Shown here piece by piece: positions 25,766 to 34,065 of a DNA stretch of 36,893 nt. The translations under genes and the position numbers were made by a program. The stretch covers positions 1 to 36,893 of the forward strand of contig JAFLUT010000012.1 in assembly GCA_022508665.1 (NCBI GenBank), given 5' to 3'. The stretch comes from Prevotellaceae bacterium. GTDB lineage: Bacteria; Bacteroidota; Bacteroidia; Bacteroidales; Bacteroidaceae. Position 1 is the first letter of the stretch, and the number at the start of each line of letters is the position of its first letter. A model generated the notes under the pieces. That model made no database searches. It was not told the DNA's origin and worked only from the letters and a program-made list of their open reading frames with translations.

Positions 25766-26404
25766 TTAGAAGAAGTAGGTGAGGGAAATCTGATGTGTGT
25801 TGTTTTTGAGTTTGCCTTTAATGGCTTTGCCAGCAGTATTTATGAATGACGCCTCTGCTGTCTCGCCGATGCCAATGTTGTAGTTATAGCCTATGCGCAC
25901 GTGGCTGATGAATGTTGCTCCTGCGCCTACGTTCCATGAGAACTCTGACTTTTTAAGTTCCCAGTCGTCGGTGAGGTTGCCTATTTTCCAGCTTCTGTTG
26001 CCCAAGTTCCACGAGAACTGCGGACCTGTGGCTACATATACGCTTGCGAGGCTGCTGAGTCCGAAGGTGTATTTCACGTTGATTGGCAGTGTGATGTAGT
26101 GGAGGGATTTTGTTCCCTTCTCAACCTTGTTGGTTTGGTCGTTCTCGCCAGTGAGGCTGAGTGACTTGTAGTCGTAGAGGAGCGAGATGTCTGCTCCGAG
26201 GCCAGCGAGGGGTATTGTGACGTCGGCTGTTGGACCTGCGAAGAAACCAGCGCGGTTGCTGTCCTTGAATTTTACGGCGTCTTTCAGGCTGGGGGTGTTG
26301 ACGTTGAGACCTGCCTTGATACCGAATTTCACTTGTGCCTGTGAGGGCATTGCGATTGTGAGCGCTGCAACGAGGGCAACGAGAGTGAGAATGTTCTTTT
26401 TCAT
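25766..26404 (-). CDS. Outer-membrane beta-barrel protein (PorT-like)
   Basis: A 212-residue exported protein with a clear signal peptide (MKKNILTLVALVAALTIAMPSQA). The mature part begins VKFGIKAGLNV and continues with alternating strands, ending ISLTYFF; a terminal phenylalanine is typical of BAM-inserted barrels. It fits the small outer-membrane beta-barrel group common in Bacteroidetes (PorT/OMP_b-brl type), probably 8 strands. Ligand or role is not known. It is the first gene before priA, 21 bases apart, which looks like chance operon sharing. Confidence 0.82.
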   Translation of the reverse strand: MKKNILTLVALVAALTIAMPSQAQVKFGIKAGLNVNTPSLKDAVKFKDSNRAGFFAGPTADVTIPLAGLGADISLLYDYKSLSLTGENDQTNKVEKGTKSLHYITLPINVKYTFGLSSLASVYVATGPQFSWNLGNRSWKIGNLTDDWELKKSEFSWNVGAGATFISHVRIGYNYNIGIGETAEASFINTAGKAIKGKLKNNTHQISLTYFF

Positions 26405-26489
26405 ACGTCTTTCTTGTTTTGGTGTTTATATTTTGGTGGCAAAGTAAGTGTTTTTTTTTCACATTAGGAAATATTTGGGTGGAAAAGTG

Positions 26490-26650
26490 AGGATGTGCTT
26501 CGGATATGTTTGGGTGCGGACGGTGTGCGTGTGGCGGTGCGAGCGGTCTGCGGTCATTGGTGCAGACGGCGGTTTTCTATGGGTGGAGATATTGTTCTGA
26601 TGTGATGTCGGGGCGTAGGCTTGGGTCGGTTGGCTGTGTGGGCGCTGATA
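26490..26650. repeat. Degenerate G-rich 23-base array
   Basis: GGTGC starts units at 26513, 26536 and 26559, then GGTGG at 26582 and GGTTG at 26628, all multiples of 23 apart. Units 1 and 2 agree at about 14 of 23 positions; units 1 and 3 at about 13. Flanking units (26490, 26605) fit weakly. The period is clearer than the sequence match. Confidence 0.5.
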
Positions 26651-26732
26651 AAATATAAGTTATGTTTTATAAAATATAACCTATATTTTGTAAAATTAAA
26701 CTTAAATTTTATAAAACATAACTTATATTTTA
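26649..26732. repeat. 27-bp AT-only inverted repeat (hairpin)
   Basis: Arms 26649-26675 and 26706-26732 are perfectly complementary and contain only A and T plus a single G (left) or C (right) per central word (AAGTTATG / CATAACTT). The 30-base centre holds two further diverged copies of the same AAAATATAA-type word. It lies between divergent promoters, about 180 bases from the GH105 box. Confidence 0.9.
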
Positions 26733-26798
26733 ATATTGTGTCTGGCTGAGGTGGGAGTAGGTGGAGGAGTGGATATTGTTCGGAGCGTTTTTGGGGGC

Positions 26799-26867
26799 GG
26801 TTTCTCTCCGTCGTTAGTACCGTTCCCTCTCCGCTGTTGATGTCGTTCCCCCTCTGCCGTTGGTGCC
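26799..26867. repeat. 23-base tandem array (3 units)
   Basis: Three exact-length units start at 26799, 26822 and 26845. Units 2 and 3 match at about 18 of 23 positions; unit 1 matches them at about 14-15. The last contains GCCGTTG, as in the arrays at 18541 and 36801. It ends 20 bases before the -33 box of the GH105 gene. Confidence 0.75.
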
Positions 26868-26887
26868 GAAAGAAAAAAGTGTTTTCC

Positions 26888-26919
26888 TTTGGAGTTGTGC
26901 GGTCTTATTCGTATCTTTG
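26888..26919 (+). promoter_or_regulatory. Promoter of the GH105-type gene
   Basis: TTTG (26888-26891) and TATCTTTG (26912-26919) are 20 bases apart, a textbook Bacteroidetes promoter 23 bases before the chosen start codon. Confidence 0.75.
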
Positions 26920-26942
26920 TGGCGGTAATAAATTCTGATGCA

Positions 26943-28232
26943 ATGAAAACAAAGACATCTTTTCTGTTTGTTCTTTCTGTGCTGGCGTGTATGAGCGTTG
27001 AGGCTCAGCCAAGGCAGGAGGAGGTTATGGCGGCAATGGAGTGTGCCAACGATTATTTTATGAGGAAGTATCCTGACCCCGGGAAGCCGACGTTTGTGAA
27101 GAAGGAGCGCCCGTCGAACCTGTGGACGAGGGGCGTGTATTTCGAGGGTCTTGTGGCGCTGACGGAGGTTGAGCGGCAGACGGGGGGCGGAAGGTATGGC
27201 ACATATTATAAATATATATATGACTGGGGAACGGCGCACGGGTGGACGCCTCGCAATGGGGTGACGACGAGGGATGCGGATGACTATTGCTGCTGTCAGA
27301 CGTACTTGGATATGTATTGGATGGATAATCCGATGACGCATGTCTTTAAGGATGAGGCGTTTGTGGCGCCTACTATTCAGTGTGTGGACAATGTGATTGG
27401 GGCGAAGGATGTGCCGTGGGTGGCTGGCGGACAGGTGAAGTCGGAGGGCAGCGACGGCGACTGGACGTGGATTGACGCTATTCAAATGGGGTTGCCTGTG
27501 TTCTCGAAGGTGGCGCGCATGCGTTGCTTCTTTGGGGCGGAGGATGCGACGGTGTATACGGAGAAGGGATGGGCGATGTATGAGGCGACGCGCAACAGGA
27601 TTGGCGGTGGGCTGTTCAATGCTGAGGACGGGCTGTGGTGGCGTGACGCTGATTTTGTGCCTCCTTACGCTGAGCCTAACGGGGAGGATTGCTACTGGAG
27701 CAGGGGGAATGGCTGGGTGTATGCTGCGCTGGTGCGTGCTATGGATGCGATGCTGGTGGCGAGGAGGGCTGAGGAAGGCACTTATGCTGAACCGCTGGGC
27801 GAGAGGAAATGGAAAAATCTTGGGGCGGATGCTCATTATAAGGATTATTTGAAGGATTATTTGGCGATGACGGATGCGCTGGTGAGGTGCCAGAGGGGTG
27901 ACCGCTTTTGGAATGTGTCGCTGCATGACGAGGGCAACTATGGCGGTGTGGAGTTGTCGGGTACGGCGCTGTTCATCTATGGCATGGCGTGGGGCGTGAG
28001 GCACGGCTATCTGCCGAAGAAGAGGTTTCTGCCTGTCATCTATCAGACGTGGGATGCGATGGTGAAGACGTGTCTGCATGAGGACGGTTTTTTGGGATAT
28101 GTGCAGGGAACTGGCAAGGAGCCGAAGGACTCGCAGCCTGTGACGTATGACAGGGAGCCTGACTTTGACGACTACGGGCTTGGGTGTTTCTTGCTGTGCG
28201 GCACGGAGATTGTGAGGCTGCTTAATCAATAA
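26943..28232 (+). CDS. Glycoside hydrolase family 105/88-type unsaturated glycuronyl hydrolase
   Basis: A 429-residue exported (alpha/alpha)6-barrel enzyme that most likely removes unsaturated uronic acid from oligosaccharides made by pectin or other polysaccharide lyases. The signal peptide is MKTKTSFLFVLSVLACMSVEA. The family's catalytic aspartate is probably Asp178 in WTWIDAIQMGLP; YWSRGNGWVY at 251-260 and GGVELSGTALFIYGMAWG near the end are further landmarks. Pectic substrates are an inference: no SusC/D, lyase or other carbohydrate gene is adjacent. The frame is open 54 bases upstream, but that ATG is inside the promoter, so the start at 26943 was chosen. The DUF4837 lipoprotein gene follows. 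Confidence 0.88.
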   Translation: MKTKTSFLFVLSVLACMSVEAQPRQEEVMAAMECANDYFMRKYPDPGKPTFVKKERPSNLWTRGVYFEGLVALTEVERQTGGGRYGTYYKYIYDWGTAHGWTPRNGVTTRDADDYCCCQTYLDMYWMDNPMTHVFKDEAFVAPTIQCVDNVIGAKDVPWVAGGQVKSEGSDGDWTWIDAIQMGLPVFSKVARMRCFFGAEDATVYTEKGWAMYEATRNRIGGGLFNAEDGLWWRDADFVPPYAEPNGEDCYWSRGNGWVYAALVRAMDAMLVARRAEEGTYAEPLGERKWKNLGADAHYKDYLKDYLAMTDALVRCQRGDRFWNVSLHDEGNYGGVELSGTALFIYGMAWGVRHGYLPKKRFLPVIYQTWDAMVKTCLHEDGFLGYVQGTGKEPKDSQPVTYDREPDFDDYGLGCFLLCGTEIVRLLNQ

Positions 28233-28271
28233 TGGATGAGTTGGCATGGGGGAAAAAACTGGATGATGAGT

Positions 28272-29282
28272 ATGAAAAGTGTAAGATGTTGTCTATATAT
28301 TATAATATGTGTAGGTTTGCTTGCTGTGTCGTCATGCACGTCGGGCAGCAAGGGTGGCGACGCCAAGAAGGGTTCGACGGCGAGGGCGCAGAGCATGCCG
28401 TATGAGTTGCTGGTTGTGGCGAATAAGGACTGGCTGAAGACGGAGGCTGGGCAGACGCTTGTGGAGGCGGTGGAGGCGCCGATTGAGGGGCTTCCGCAGT
28501 TGGAGAAGAATTTTCGTGTGACGTACATAAATCCGGAGGCTTTCAACGGCACGTTTAAGGTGTATTCTAACATTGTCTTTGCCGAGGTGGGGAAGAAGTA
28601 TGAAGGGGCGGAAATGAGGACTGCACGCAATGAGTATTGCCGTCCGCAGTTGATTGTGTTTCTCTCTGCTCCTGACGGACAGGCGTTTGTGGAGTTGGTG
28701 CAGGGGCGTGGACAGCAGGTGCTGGATATGTTTAACGAGCAGGAAATGGTGCGTGAGCGTGCGGCGCTGGGGAAGAAGTTCAGCCGTGCCGTGATGCAAC
28801 AGGCGGAGAAGCAGTTTGGAGTGGGCATGAAAGTGCCAGCGAACATTGATGACATAAAGGTGGGGAAGGATTTCTTTTGGGCGTCGGACAGCAAGCGTGA
28901 GAACCGCACGAATGTGTGTGTCTATACGTTGCCGATGAGGGATTTGTCGGTGGAGGATTTTGTGGCGGCGAGGGATTCGGTGATGAAAATCAATATCCCC
29001 GGAGGGCGTGAGGATCAGTGGATGGAGACTGACGGGCGGACTGTGACGAGCCGCATCGTGGAGCGTGAGGGGCGGCAGGTGATGGAGGTGCGTGGACTGT
29101 GGGACATGAGGCACGACGCTATGGGAGGGCCTTTTGTCTGCTACGTGCAAGCGGATGTGTCGGGGCAGAAACTGCTTGTGGCTGAGGGCTTTGTGTTTGC
29201 GCCGGAGGAGAAGAAGAGGGCAATGATTAGGCAGTTGGAGGCGGCGTTGCAGACGTTGGATACTCACTCTGATGCCCCATGA
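28272..29282 (+). CDS. DUF4837 lipoprotein
   Basis: A 336-residue lipoprotein of a Bacteroidetes-only family of unknown function. The chosen start gives MKSVRCC, a hydrophobic core and lipobox LAVSSC with Cys22 as the lipid-bearing residue; the frame is open to an ATG at 28236, which would add 12 residues and weaken the signal. The mature protein begins with a Gly/Ser/Lys-rich spacer and then PYELLVVANKDW, the family's opening block; NRTNVCVYTLPM and WDMRHDAMGGPFV are other conserved-looking blocks. It sits 39 bases after the glycosidase stop and is probably cotranscribed with it, though no functional link is apparent. Confidence 0.8.
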   Translation: MKSVRCCLYIIICVGLLAVSSCTSGSKGGDAKKGSTARAQSMPYELLVVANKDWLKTEAGQTLVEAVEAPIEGLPQLEKNFRVTYINPEAFNGTFKVYSNIVFAEVGKKYEGAEMRTARNEYCRPQLIVFLSAPDGQAFVELVQGRGQQVLDMFNEQEMVRERAALGKKFSRAVMQQAEKQFGVGMKVPANIDDIKVGKDFFWASDSKRENRTNVCVYTLPMRDLSVEDFVAARDSVMKINIPGGREDQWMETDGRTVTSRIVEREGRQVMEVRGLWDMRHDAMGGPFVCYVQADVSGQKLLVAEGFVFAPEEKKRAMIRQLEAALQTLDTHSDAP

Positions 29283-29336
29283 TACCTACTTTTGGGTATT
29301 ATTTTTGTTGGTAAAGTCCTTTTTGTGTGGTCAAAA

Positions 29337-29368
29337 TTTGGCGTGTAGCCAAACTTTTCATACATTTG
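29337..29368 (+). promoter_or_regulatory. Ferredoxin gene promoter with palindrome
   Basis: TTTG (29337-29340) and TACATTTG (29361-29368) are 20 bases apart. TTTGGC-gtgta-GCCAAA forms a perfect 6-bp inverted repeat over the -33 box (29337-29353), with looser symmetry beyond it, possibly an operator. The leader is about 50 bases. Confidence 0.7.
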
Positions 29369-29423
29369 CATACGAAAACGAGAATAGTAAAATAATTTCA
29401 AAGAACAGAAAAAAGTAAAAATT

Positions 29424-29597
29424 ATGGCTTACGTAATTAGTGATGATTGTGTAATGTGCGGCACTTGTGTAGGCGAGTGTCCTTCAGGTGCTATCAGCGA
29501 AGGCGATGGCAAGTATGTAATTGACGCTGACGCTTGTGTTGACTGCGGCACATGTGCTGACGCTTGTCCAGCAGGCGCTATTGCTCCGGGCGAGTAA
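29424..29597 (+). CDS. 2[4Fe-4S] ferredoxin (57 residues)
   Basis: A small cytoplasmic electron carrier of the clostridial type. Two CxxCxxCxxxC clusters are complete: Cys9, 12, 15, 19 and Cys38, 41, 44, 48, in DCVMCGTCVGECP and ACVDCGTCADACP. The two halves are clear internal duplicates, ending SGAI and AGAI. The protein is acidic, as usual for these carriers. It probably serves pyruvate:ferredoxin oxidoreductase or hydrogenase-type enzymes elsewhere in an anaerobic genome. It has its own strong promoter and a terminator right after the stop, so it is a single-gene unit. Confidence 0.95.
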   Translation: MAYVISDDCVMCGTCVGECPSGAISEGDGKYVIDADACVDCGTCADACPAGAIAPGE

Positions 29598-29645
29598 ATA
29601 GAGGCGGTCGACGGAGAGCGTTCTGCTCAAAGCCAATGACTGAAT

Positions 29646-29676
29646 AAAGCGGCAAACCCCATAGGTTTGCCGCTTT
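29646..29676 (+). terminator. Ferredoxin gene terminator
   Basis: A perfect 13-bp stem (29646-29658 with 29664-29676) and a 5-base loop, followed by TTATT. A smaller stem (29687-29693 with 29701-29707) lies between it and the converging ddh gene and may terminate that one. Confidence 0.85.
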
Positions 29677-29742
29677 TATTGTGGGTGTGAAACGGAGGTC
29701 GTTTCACGCTTTTATTTTGCAATGAAGTGCATTGCGCATGCC

Positions 29743-30642
29743 TTACACGAGGTGGCGGATGAGTTCCTCCTTGTCGCCGTAGAGCATGTCGATGACAGGG
29801 ATTTCAATCATGGTGTATGCGCCGGGCTGCTGCTTGAGCGATGCGCGGGCTACGTTGACCAGCACCTGCGCTGTGAGGGCAGGGTTATTGATTTTCATGT
29901 CGAACTCGAAGAGTTGGTTGTGGGTCTTGCCCGAAACGCCTTTGCGGACGAGGTTTACGCCATGGCCAACATCATTGAGGGCATCGACGGAAGGTACTTG
30001 CTGTACGTGTGTTTCGTCGTTCACGAAGTATGGGTCGGCTTTGATGGCTGCCTCTACGGTCTTGAAGTCTGCACCGTCTTCGAGTTCAACGTAGACCATG
30101 CGGCGATGTATGCCTGTGCCTACGGGGATGGTCATTGAGAGGGCGTCTTTCACTCCGTCGATAGCACGTACTGCCACTGAGTGACCCATGGAGCGGCCGG
30201 GACCGAAGTTGGTGTAACTGATGCCTTTTGGGGCGAGGCTTTCCATGAGTGAGCGCACGATAGAGTCAGAGCCGGGGTCCCAACCAGCGGAGATGACGCT
30301 GACAGCGTTGTTTGCCTTTGCTACGGCGTCGAGGCTGCGACGGAGGTCAACGATTTGTGTGTGGATGTCGAAGGAATCGACAGTGTTGATGCCGAGGGCA
30401 AGGCACTGCTTGGCGTATTCCTCGACTTTGCGTGTTGGGGTGGCAAGAATGGCTACCTGCACGTCTTTAAGTTCAGTGATGTCTTTTACTACGGGGTAGT
30501 TGGCGAGTTCGGCTGGTTTGTTGGCATCGCCATTGCGACGCACTACGCCTACGCACTCCATGTCCTCGGATGCTTCGATTGCTTCGAGGGTGTATTTGCC
30601 GATGTTGCCATAGCCGATGATGGCTGCACGAATTTTTGCCAT
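29743..30642 (-). CDS. ddh: meso-Diaminopimelate D-dehydrogenase
   Basis: An NADPH-dependent enzyme that makes meso-diaminopimelate directly from tetrahydrodipicolinate, bypassing the succinylase/acetylase branches, for lysine and peptidoglycan. The Rossmann loop GYGNIG is at residues 10-15 in [30 protein letters not shown] and [20 protein letters not shown] are characteristic substrate-binding blocks. At 299 residues the length is slightly short of the usual ~320 but complete. A hairpin separates it from secDF upstream; no clear promoter box was found in the 82-base gap, so expression may partly depend on read-through. Confidence 0.94.
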   Translation of the reverse strand: MAKIRAAIIGYGNIGKYTLEAIEASEDMECVGVVRRNGDANKPAELANYPVVKDITELKDVQVAILATPTRKVEEYAKQCLALGINTVDSFDIHTQIVDLRRSLDAVAKANNAVSVISAGWDPGSDSIVRSLMESLAPKGISYTNFGPGRSMGHSVAVRAIDGVKDALSMTIPVGTGIHRRMVYVELEDGADFKTVEAAIKADPYFVNDETHVQQVPSVDALNDVGHGVNLVRKGVSGKTHNQLFEFDMKINNPALTAQVLVNVARASLKQQPGAYTMIEIPVIDMLYGDKEELIRHLV

Positions 30643-30680
30643 AATGTTTAGTTGGGGTTTGTTAGAGGGTTAAGATATAA

Positions 30681-30710
30681 ATAAGGCAGCAATCGGGGTT
30701 GCTGCCTTAT
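30681..30710 (-). terminator. secDF terminator
   Basis: A perfect 12-bp stem (30681-30692 with 30699-30710) and a 6-base loop lie 15 bases past the secDF stop codon and before ddh, followed on the minus strand by TTATATCTT. Confidence 0.75.
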
Positions 30711-30724
30711 TATATAATAATGTG

Positions 30725-33700
30725 TTATTTTGTTGGTTCTTCGTTGTCGTTCTCTTTGATGCGGGCTCCCATAACGAGGTATGCTGTAGGAGCGGCAATG
30801 AAGAGTGACGAGCATGTGCCGATGATGACACCGAGCATCATTGCGAAGGCGAAGGCACGGATGCTGTCGCCGCCGAGGATGAAGATGGCGAGAAGCACGA
30901 TGAACGTTGATACTGATGTATTGACGGTTCGTGTGATAGTGCTGTTCAGCGAGTCGTTGAAGATGCGCTGACGGTCACGCTTCGGATAGTTGCTGAATGT
31001 CTCGCGGATACGGTCGAAGATGACCACCTTGTCGTTGATTGAGTAACCGATAACGGTGAGGATTGCACCGATGAATGTCTGGTCAACCTCGAGCGAGAAG
31101 CCTATCCATCCGTAGCACAGCGAGAACATGCCGATTACAAGCACGGTGTCGAGTGCCAACGCTACGATAGAGCCTACTGAATATGCCACGTTGCGGAAAC
31201 GCACGAGGATGTACACGAAGATTACAACGATAGCGAAGAGGACTGAGAGGATTGCTCCGTATGTGATGTCCTCTGCAATGGCTGGACCTACCTTCTGAGA
31301 AGATACGATTGAGCCACCTGCTCGGTTGTCGCGGTCGAGGAATGCCTCTTCTGTCACGCTTGCATCAACCATGCCGCCGTCGATGAATGACTGATAGAGG
31401 AGTGTCTCTATCTGTGCGTCTGCCTCGGCGCTGTTGTCGTTGATTTTGAAGTTGGTAGACACGCGGATGTTGTTGCCGTCTGTTCCGAGGGCAATAACTG
31501 TCACGTTGATTGCCTCGCCGTCTTTGTTGTTCGCATCGAACTGCTTAACGATTGCTTCCTTGACAGCCTCTGGATGAACCTGATTCACGAACTCTATCTT
31601 GTAGTTGCGACCGCCCGTGAAGTCGATAGACTGGCTAAGTCCACGGATGGCGAAACTTGCGAGGGCAACCAAAAGGAAGATGCCGAAGATGGTGAAAGAC
31701 CTCTTGTAGTGACCCATGAAGTTGATATGGGTGTCTTTCAGCATGTTGCGTGAGAAATTGGTGGTGAATGTGAGGTCTTGCCACTTGCCGCGGTTGAGGA
31801 AGTGTTCGTATGCGATACGAGTCAACCATACGGCTGTGAAGAATGAGCAGACAATACCGATGATGAGGGTTGTGGCAAATCCCTTGATAGGCCCTGTACC
31901 GAAGTTGTAGAGGATGATACCTGTGAGGATTGTTGTCACGTTTGAGTCGAAGATTGCAGAGAAAGCGTTGCTGTAACCTGCTGCAACAGCGGCACTGATA
32001 TTCTTTCCTGCACGCAACTCTTCTTTTGTACGCTCGTAGATAAGCACGTTGGCATCGACCGCCATACCGAGTGTAAGCACCATACCTGCGATACCCGACA
32101 TGGTAAGTGCAGCGCCAAGTGACGTGAGGATACCGAATGAGAAGAAGAAGTTGAGGATGAGTGCGCAGTTGGCAACCATACCTGCACGACCGCCGTACAT
32201 GAGAACCATGTAGAACATCAGCACGATGAATGCCACGATGCAAGAGAAGAAACCTGCCTTGATTGACTGTGCGCCGAGTGTTGGGCCGACGATGTCCTCC
32301 TGAATGATTGATGCAGGAGCGGGCATCTTACCCGACTGAAGCACGTTTGCCAAGTCTTTTGTTTCGCTTGTAGTGAAACTACCGCTAATCTGCGTGTTGC
32401 CGCCGTCAATCTTGTTCATAACGTTTGGAGCGCTATATACAAGGTTGTCAAGCACGATTGCTACGCAATGGTTTACGTTAGCCTCTGTGAGAGCCGCCCA
32501 CTTGCGAGCGCCTTCGGTGTTCATCTTCATGCTGACAACAGGATTGCCGTACTGGTCGAAGTCGTCCTTAGCCTCTGTTACGACATCGCCCTCCAGCGGA
32601 GCGCGGCCGTTAGGGCCTGTGGTGCGGATAGCATAGAGTTCGAAGATGCGACCAGCCTTGTCCATTGACTTCACGCCCCATTTGAGCGAGAGGTCGGCAG
32701 GGAAGATTTGCTTTGCTATCTCAGAGTTGAGGAGAGCATTGATTTCTGCTGTGTCGAGCGCCTGAGCAATCGCTACCATACAGCCACGCTGAGCGCCTGT
32801 TGGCTGGAGCATTGCGAAGAGAGGGTTCTCTTTCTTCGCTTCCTCGCTTGCCTTCTGCATAGAGGCAACGTCGGTAGTGGCAGCATCGGCAGCCTTCACC
32901 TTGGCAAGTGCGCTGACAGCACTGCTTGAATCGGCATTTTCTGCTACGACTACTTCCTCAACCACTTCCACGACAGCGGTGTCAGTTGCTACGGAGTCAG
33001 TAGCCTCCTCGGCAGCCTCTGTTGCGCCGCCATTGCGGAGAGCAGCATTGAGTTGTGAGAGGTAAGGTGCTACCTGTGGTGCATCGTAAGTCTCCCAAAA
33101 TTCGAGGTTGGCGCTTCCTTGAAGGAGTTTGCGCACACGCTCTGGCTCCTTGATGCCCGGCAACTCTACCATGATGCGTCCGCTCTGACCCTCAATCTTC
33201 TGGATGTTGGGCTGTACCACACCGAAACGGTCGATACGAGTGCGAAGAACGTTGAAAGAGTTGTCCACTGCCTCGTCAACGCTCTCGCGGAGAACCTTCT
33301 CCACCTCAGAGTCGCTGCTGTTGGTGTTCACCTTGCCTTTAAGTTGCTGCGTGGCGAAAATTGCCGCAAGGGGCTTGCCCGGAGCATTCTTTTTATAGGC
33401 ACTGACAAAAAGTGTGATGAAATCGCTCTGACTCTCTTGCGCTGCCTTCGCTGCTTCGTTTACAGACTTGAGGAACGCTTCGTCAGTCTTGTGGTCTGCC
33501 AACGTCTTTATCACCTCTGGCACGCTCACTTCGAGGATGACGTTCATACCGCCTTTGAGGTCAAGACCAAGACCAATGGCAGTTTCGCGACAGTCCTTTA
33601 GCGTGTAAGTGCCGAGATAGAATGGAGTCGTGTTCAACGAGTCCAAATAAAGTTCAGCCGCCTGTGGTTCCATTTTCGCCGCCTTGTCCTCTACATACTT

Positions 33701-33784
33701 TGTAGCGACAGAGAACGAAAGATAGAAGAGGCAGATGAGTGTCAACGCCACTGCTAAAAACTTTACAAATCCTTTGTTTTGCAT
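30725..33784 (-). CDS. secDF: Fused protein-export subunit SecDF
   Basis: An RND-type membrane protein that uses the proton gradient to help pull preproteins out of the SecYEG channel. The SecD half opens with a membrane helix and GLDLKGG (73-79), has a large periplasmic region, and a membrane block with GMAVDANVLIYERTKEEL. The SecF half repeats the plan with IDFTGGRNYKIEF and GYSINDKVVIFDRIRE. Total 1019 residues and about 12 helices, normal for the fused Bacteroidetes form. An Ala/Glu/Val-rich low-complexity insertion of about 75 residues lies in the SecD periplasmic region (roughly 255-330). Confidence 0.96.
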   Translation of the reverse strand: MQNKGFVKFLAVALTLICLFYLSFSVATKYVEDKAAKMEPQAAELYLDSLNTTPFYLGTYTLKDCRETAIGLGLDLKGGMNVILEVSVPEVIKTLADHKTDEAFLKSVNEAAKAAQESQSDFITLFVSAYKKNAPGKPLAAIFATQQLKGKVNTNSSDSEVEKVLRESVDEAVDNSFNVLRTRIDRFGVVQPNIQKIEGQSGRIMVELPGIKEPERVRKLLQGSANLEFWETYDAPQVAPYLSQLNAALRNGGATEAAEEATDSVATDTAVVEVVEEVVVAENADSSSAVSALAKVKAADAATTDVASMQKASEEAKKENPLFAMLQPTGAQRGCMVAIAQALDTAEINALLNSEIAKQIFPADLSLKWGVKSMDKAGRIFELYAIRTTGPNGRAPLEGDVVTEAKDDFDQYGNPVVSMKMNTEGARKWAALTEANVNHCVAIVLDNLVYSAPNVMNKIDGGNTQISGSFTTSETKDLANVLQSGKMPAPASIIQEDIVGPTLGAQSIKAGFFSCIVAFIVLMFYMVLMYGGRAGMVANCALILNFFFSFGILTSLGAALTMSGIAGMVLTLGMAVDANVLIYERTKEELRAGKNISAAVAAGYSNAFSAIFDSNVTTILTGIILYNFGTGPIKGFATTLIIGIVCSFFTAVWLTRIAYEHFLNRGKWQDLTFTTNFSRNMLKDTHINFMGHYKRSFTIFGIFLLVALASFAIRGLSQSIDFTGGRNYKIEFVNQVHPEAVKEAIVKQFDANNKDGEAINVTVIALGTDGNNIRVSTNFKINDNSAEADAQIETLLYQSFIDGGMVDASVTEEAFLDRDNRAGGSIVSSQKVGPAIAEDITYGAILSVLFAIVVIFVYILVRFRNVAYSVGSIVALALDTVLVIGMFSLCYGWIGFSLEVDQTFIGAILTVIGYSINDKVVIFDRIRETFSNYPKRDRQRIFNDSLNSTITRTVNTSVSTFIVLLAIFILGGDSIRAFAFAMMLGVIIGTCSSLFIAAPTAYLVMGARIKENDNEEPTK

Positions 33785-34065
33785 TTTGTTGAATTGTTAA
33801 TTATTTAGATTATTATTTATTTCTTTTCACATTAGCCATTGGTTCGCAAATGCCAAGATGACACGTTCCACAAACCATTTTTCCTTCCGCTATTCACGGA
33901 TGCGAAGGCTATTCAAGATGCAAAGTTATACAATTTTTTCCGAAAAGGAATAAAGTTATTGCTAAATTATTTATATAGTATAGGTTGTTAGGTGCTTTTT
34001 GGGCAAAAAGTGTAACTGTATGGCATTAAGACAAGGCTGTATTGCCTGTTGAAATGCTTGCTCAA
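33785..34065. other. Intergenic region upstream of secDF
   Basis: Holds the secDF leader and promoter and the 3' end of the phosphatase-fold gene transcript. A weak 6-bp stem with TTTTT/AAAAA arms near 33995-34010 could help terminate that gene. No gene is supported. Confidence 0.5.
33921..33928 (-). promoter_or_regulatory. secDF promoter, -7 element
   Basis: The minus strand reads TAACTTTG, a match to TAnnTTTG, giving a leader of roughly 130 bases. The -33 region is not obvious. Confidence 0.55.

Larger units (their letters stand above)
26405..26942. other. Divergent intergenic region with stacked repeats
   Basis: No gene is supported. In order it holds a weak minus-strand promoter (TTACTTTG, near 26440), a G-rich 23-base array, an AT-only hairpin, a G-rich stretch, a second 23-base array of different sequence, and the GH105 promoter. 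Base composition swings from G-rich to nearly pure A/T and back. Confidence 0.65.

Noticed and set aside
26814-28247. 477-codon open frame on the minus strand
   Set aside because: It is the mirror of the GH105 gene, rich in Arg, His, Pro and Ile as expected for an antisense frame of a G-rich gene.
28332-29267. 311-codon open frame on the minus strand
   Set aside because: Antisense of the DUF4837 gene; low-complexity His/Arg/Leu composition and no recognisable domain.
33858-33953. 31-codon plus-strand frame upstream of secDF
   Set aside because: It overlaps the secDF promoter box on the other strand, has no domain, membrane helix or promoter, and no related copy, unlike the peptides at 22 kb.
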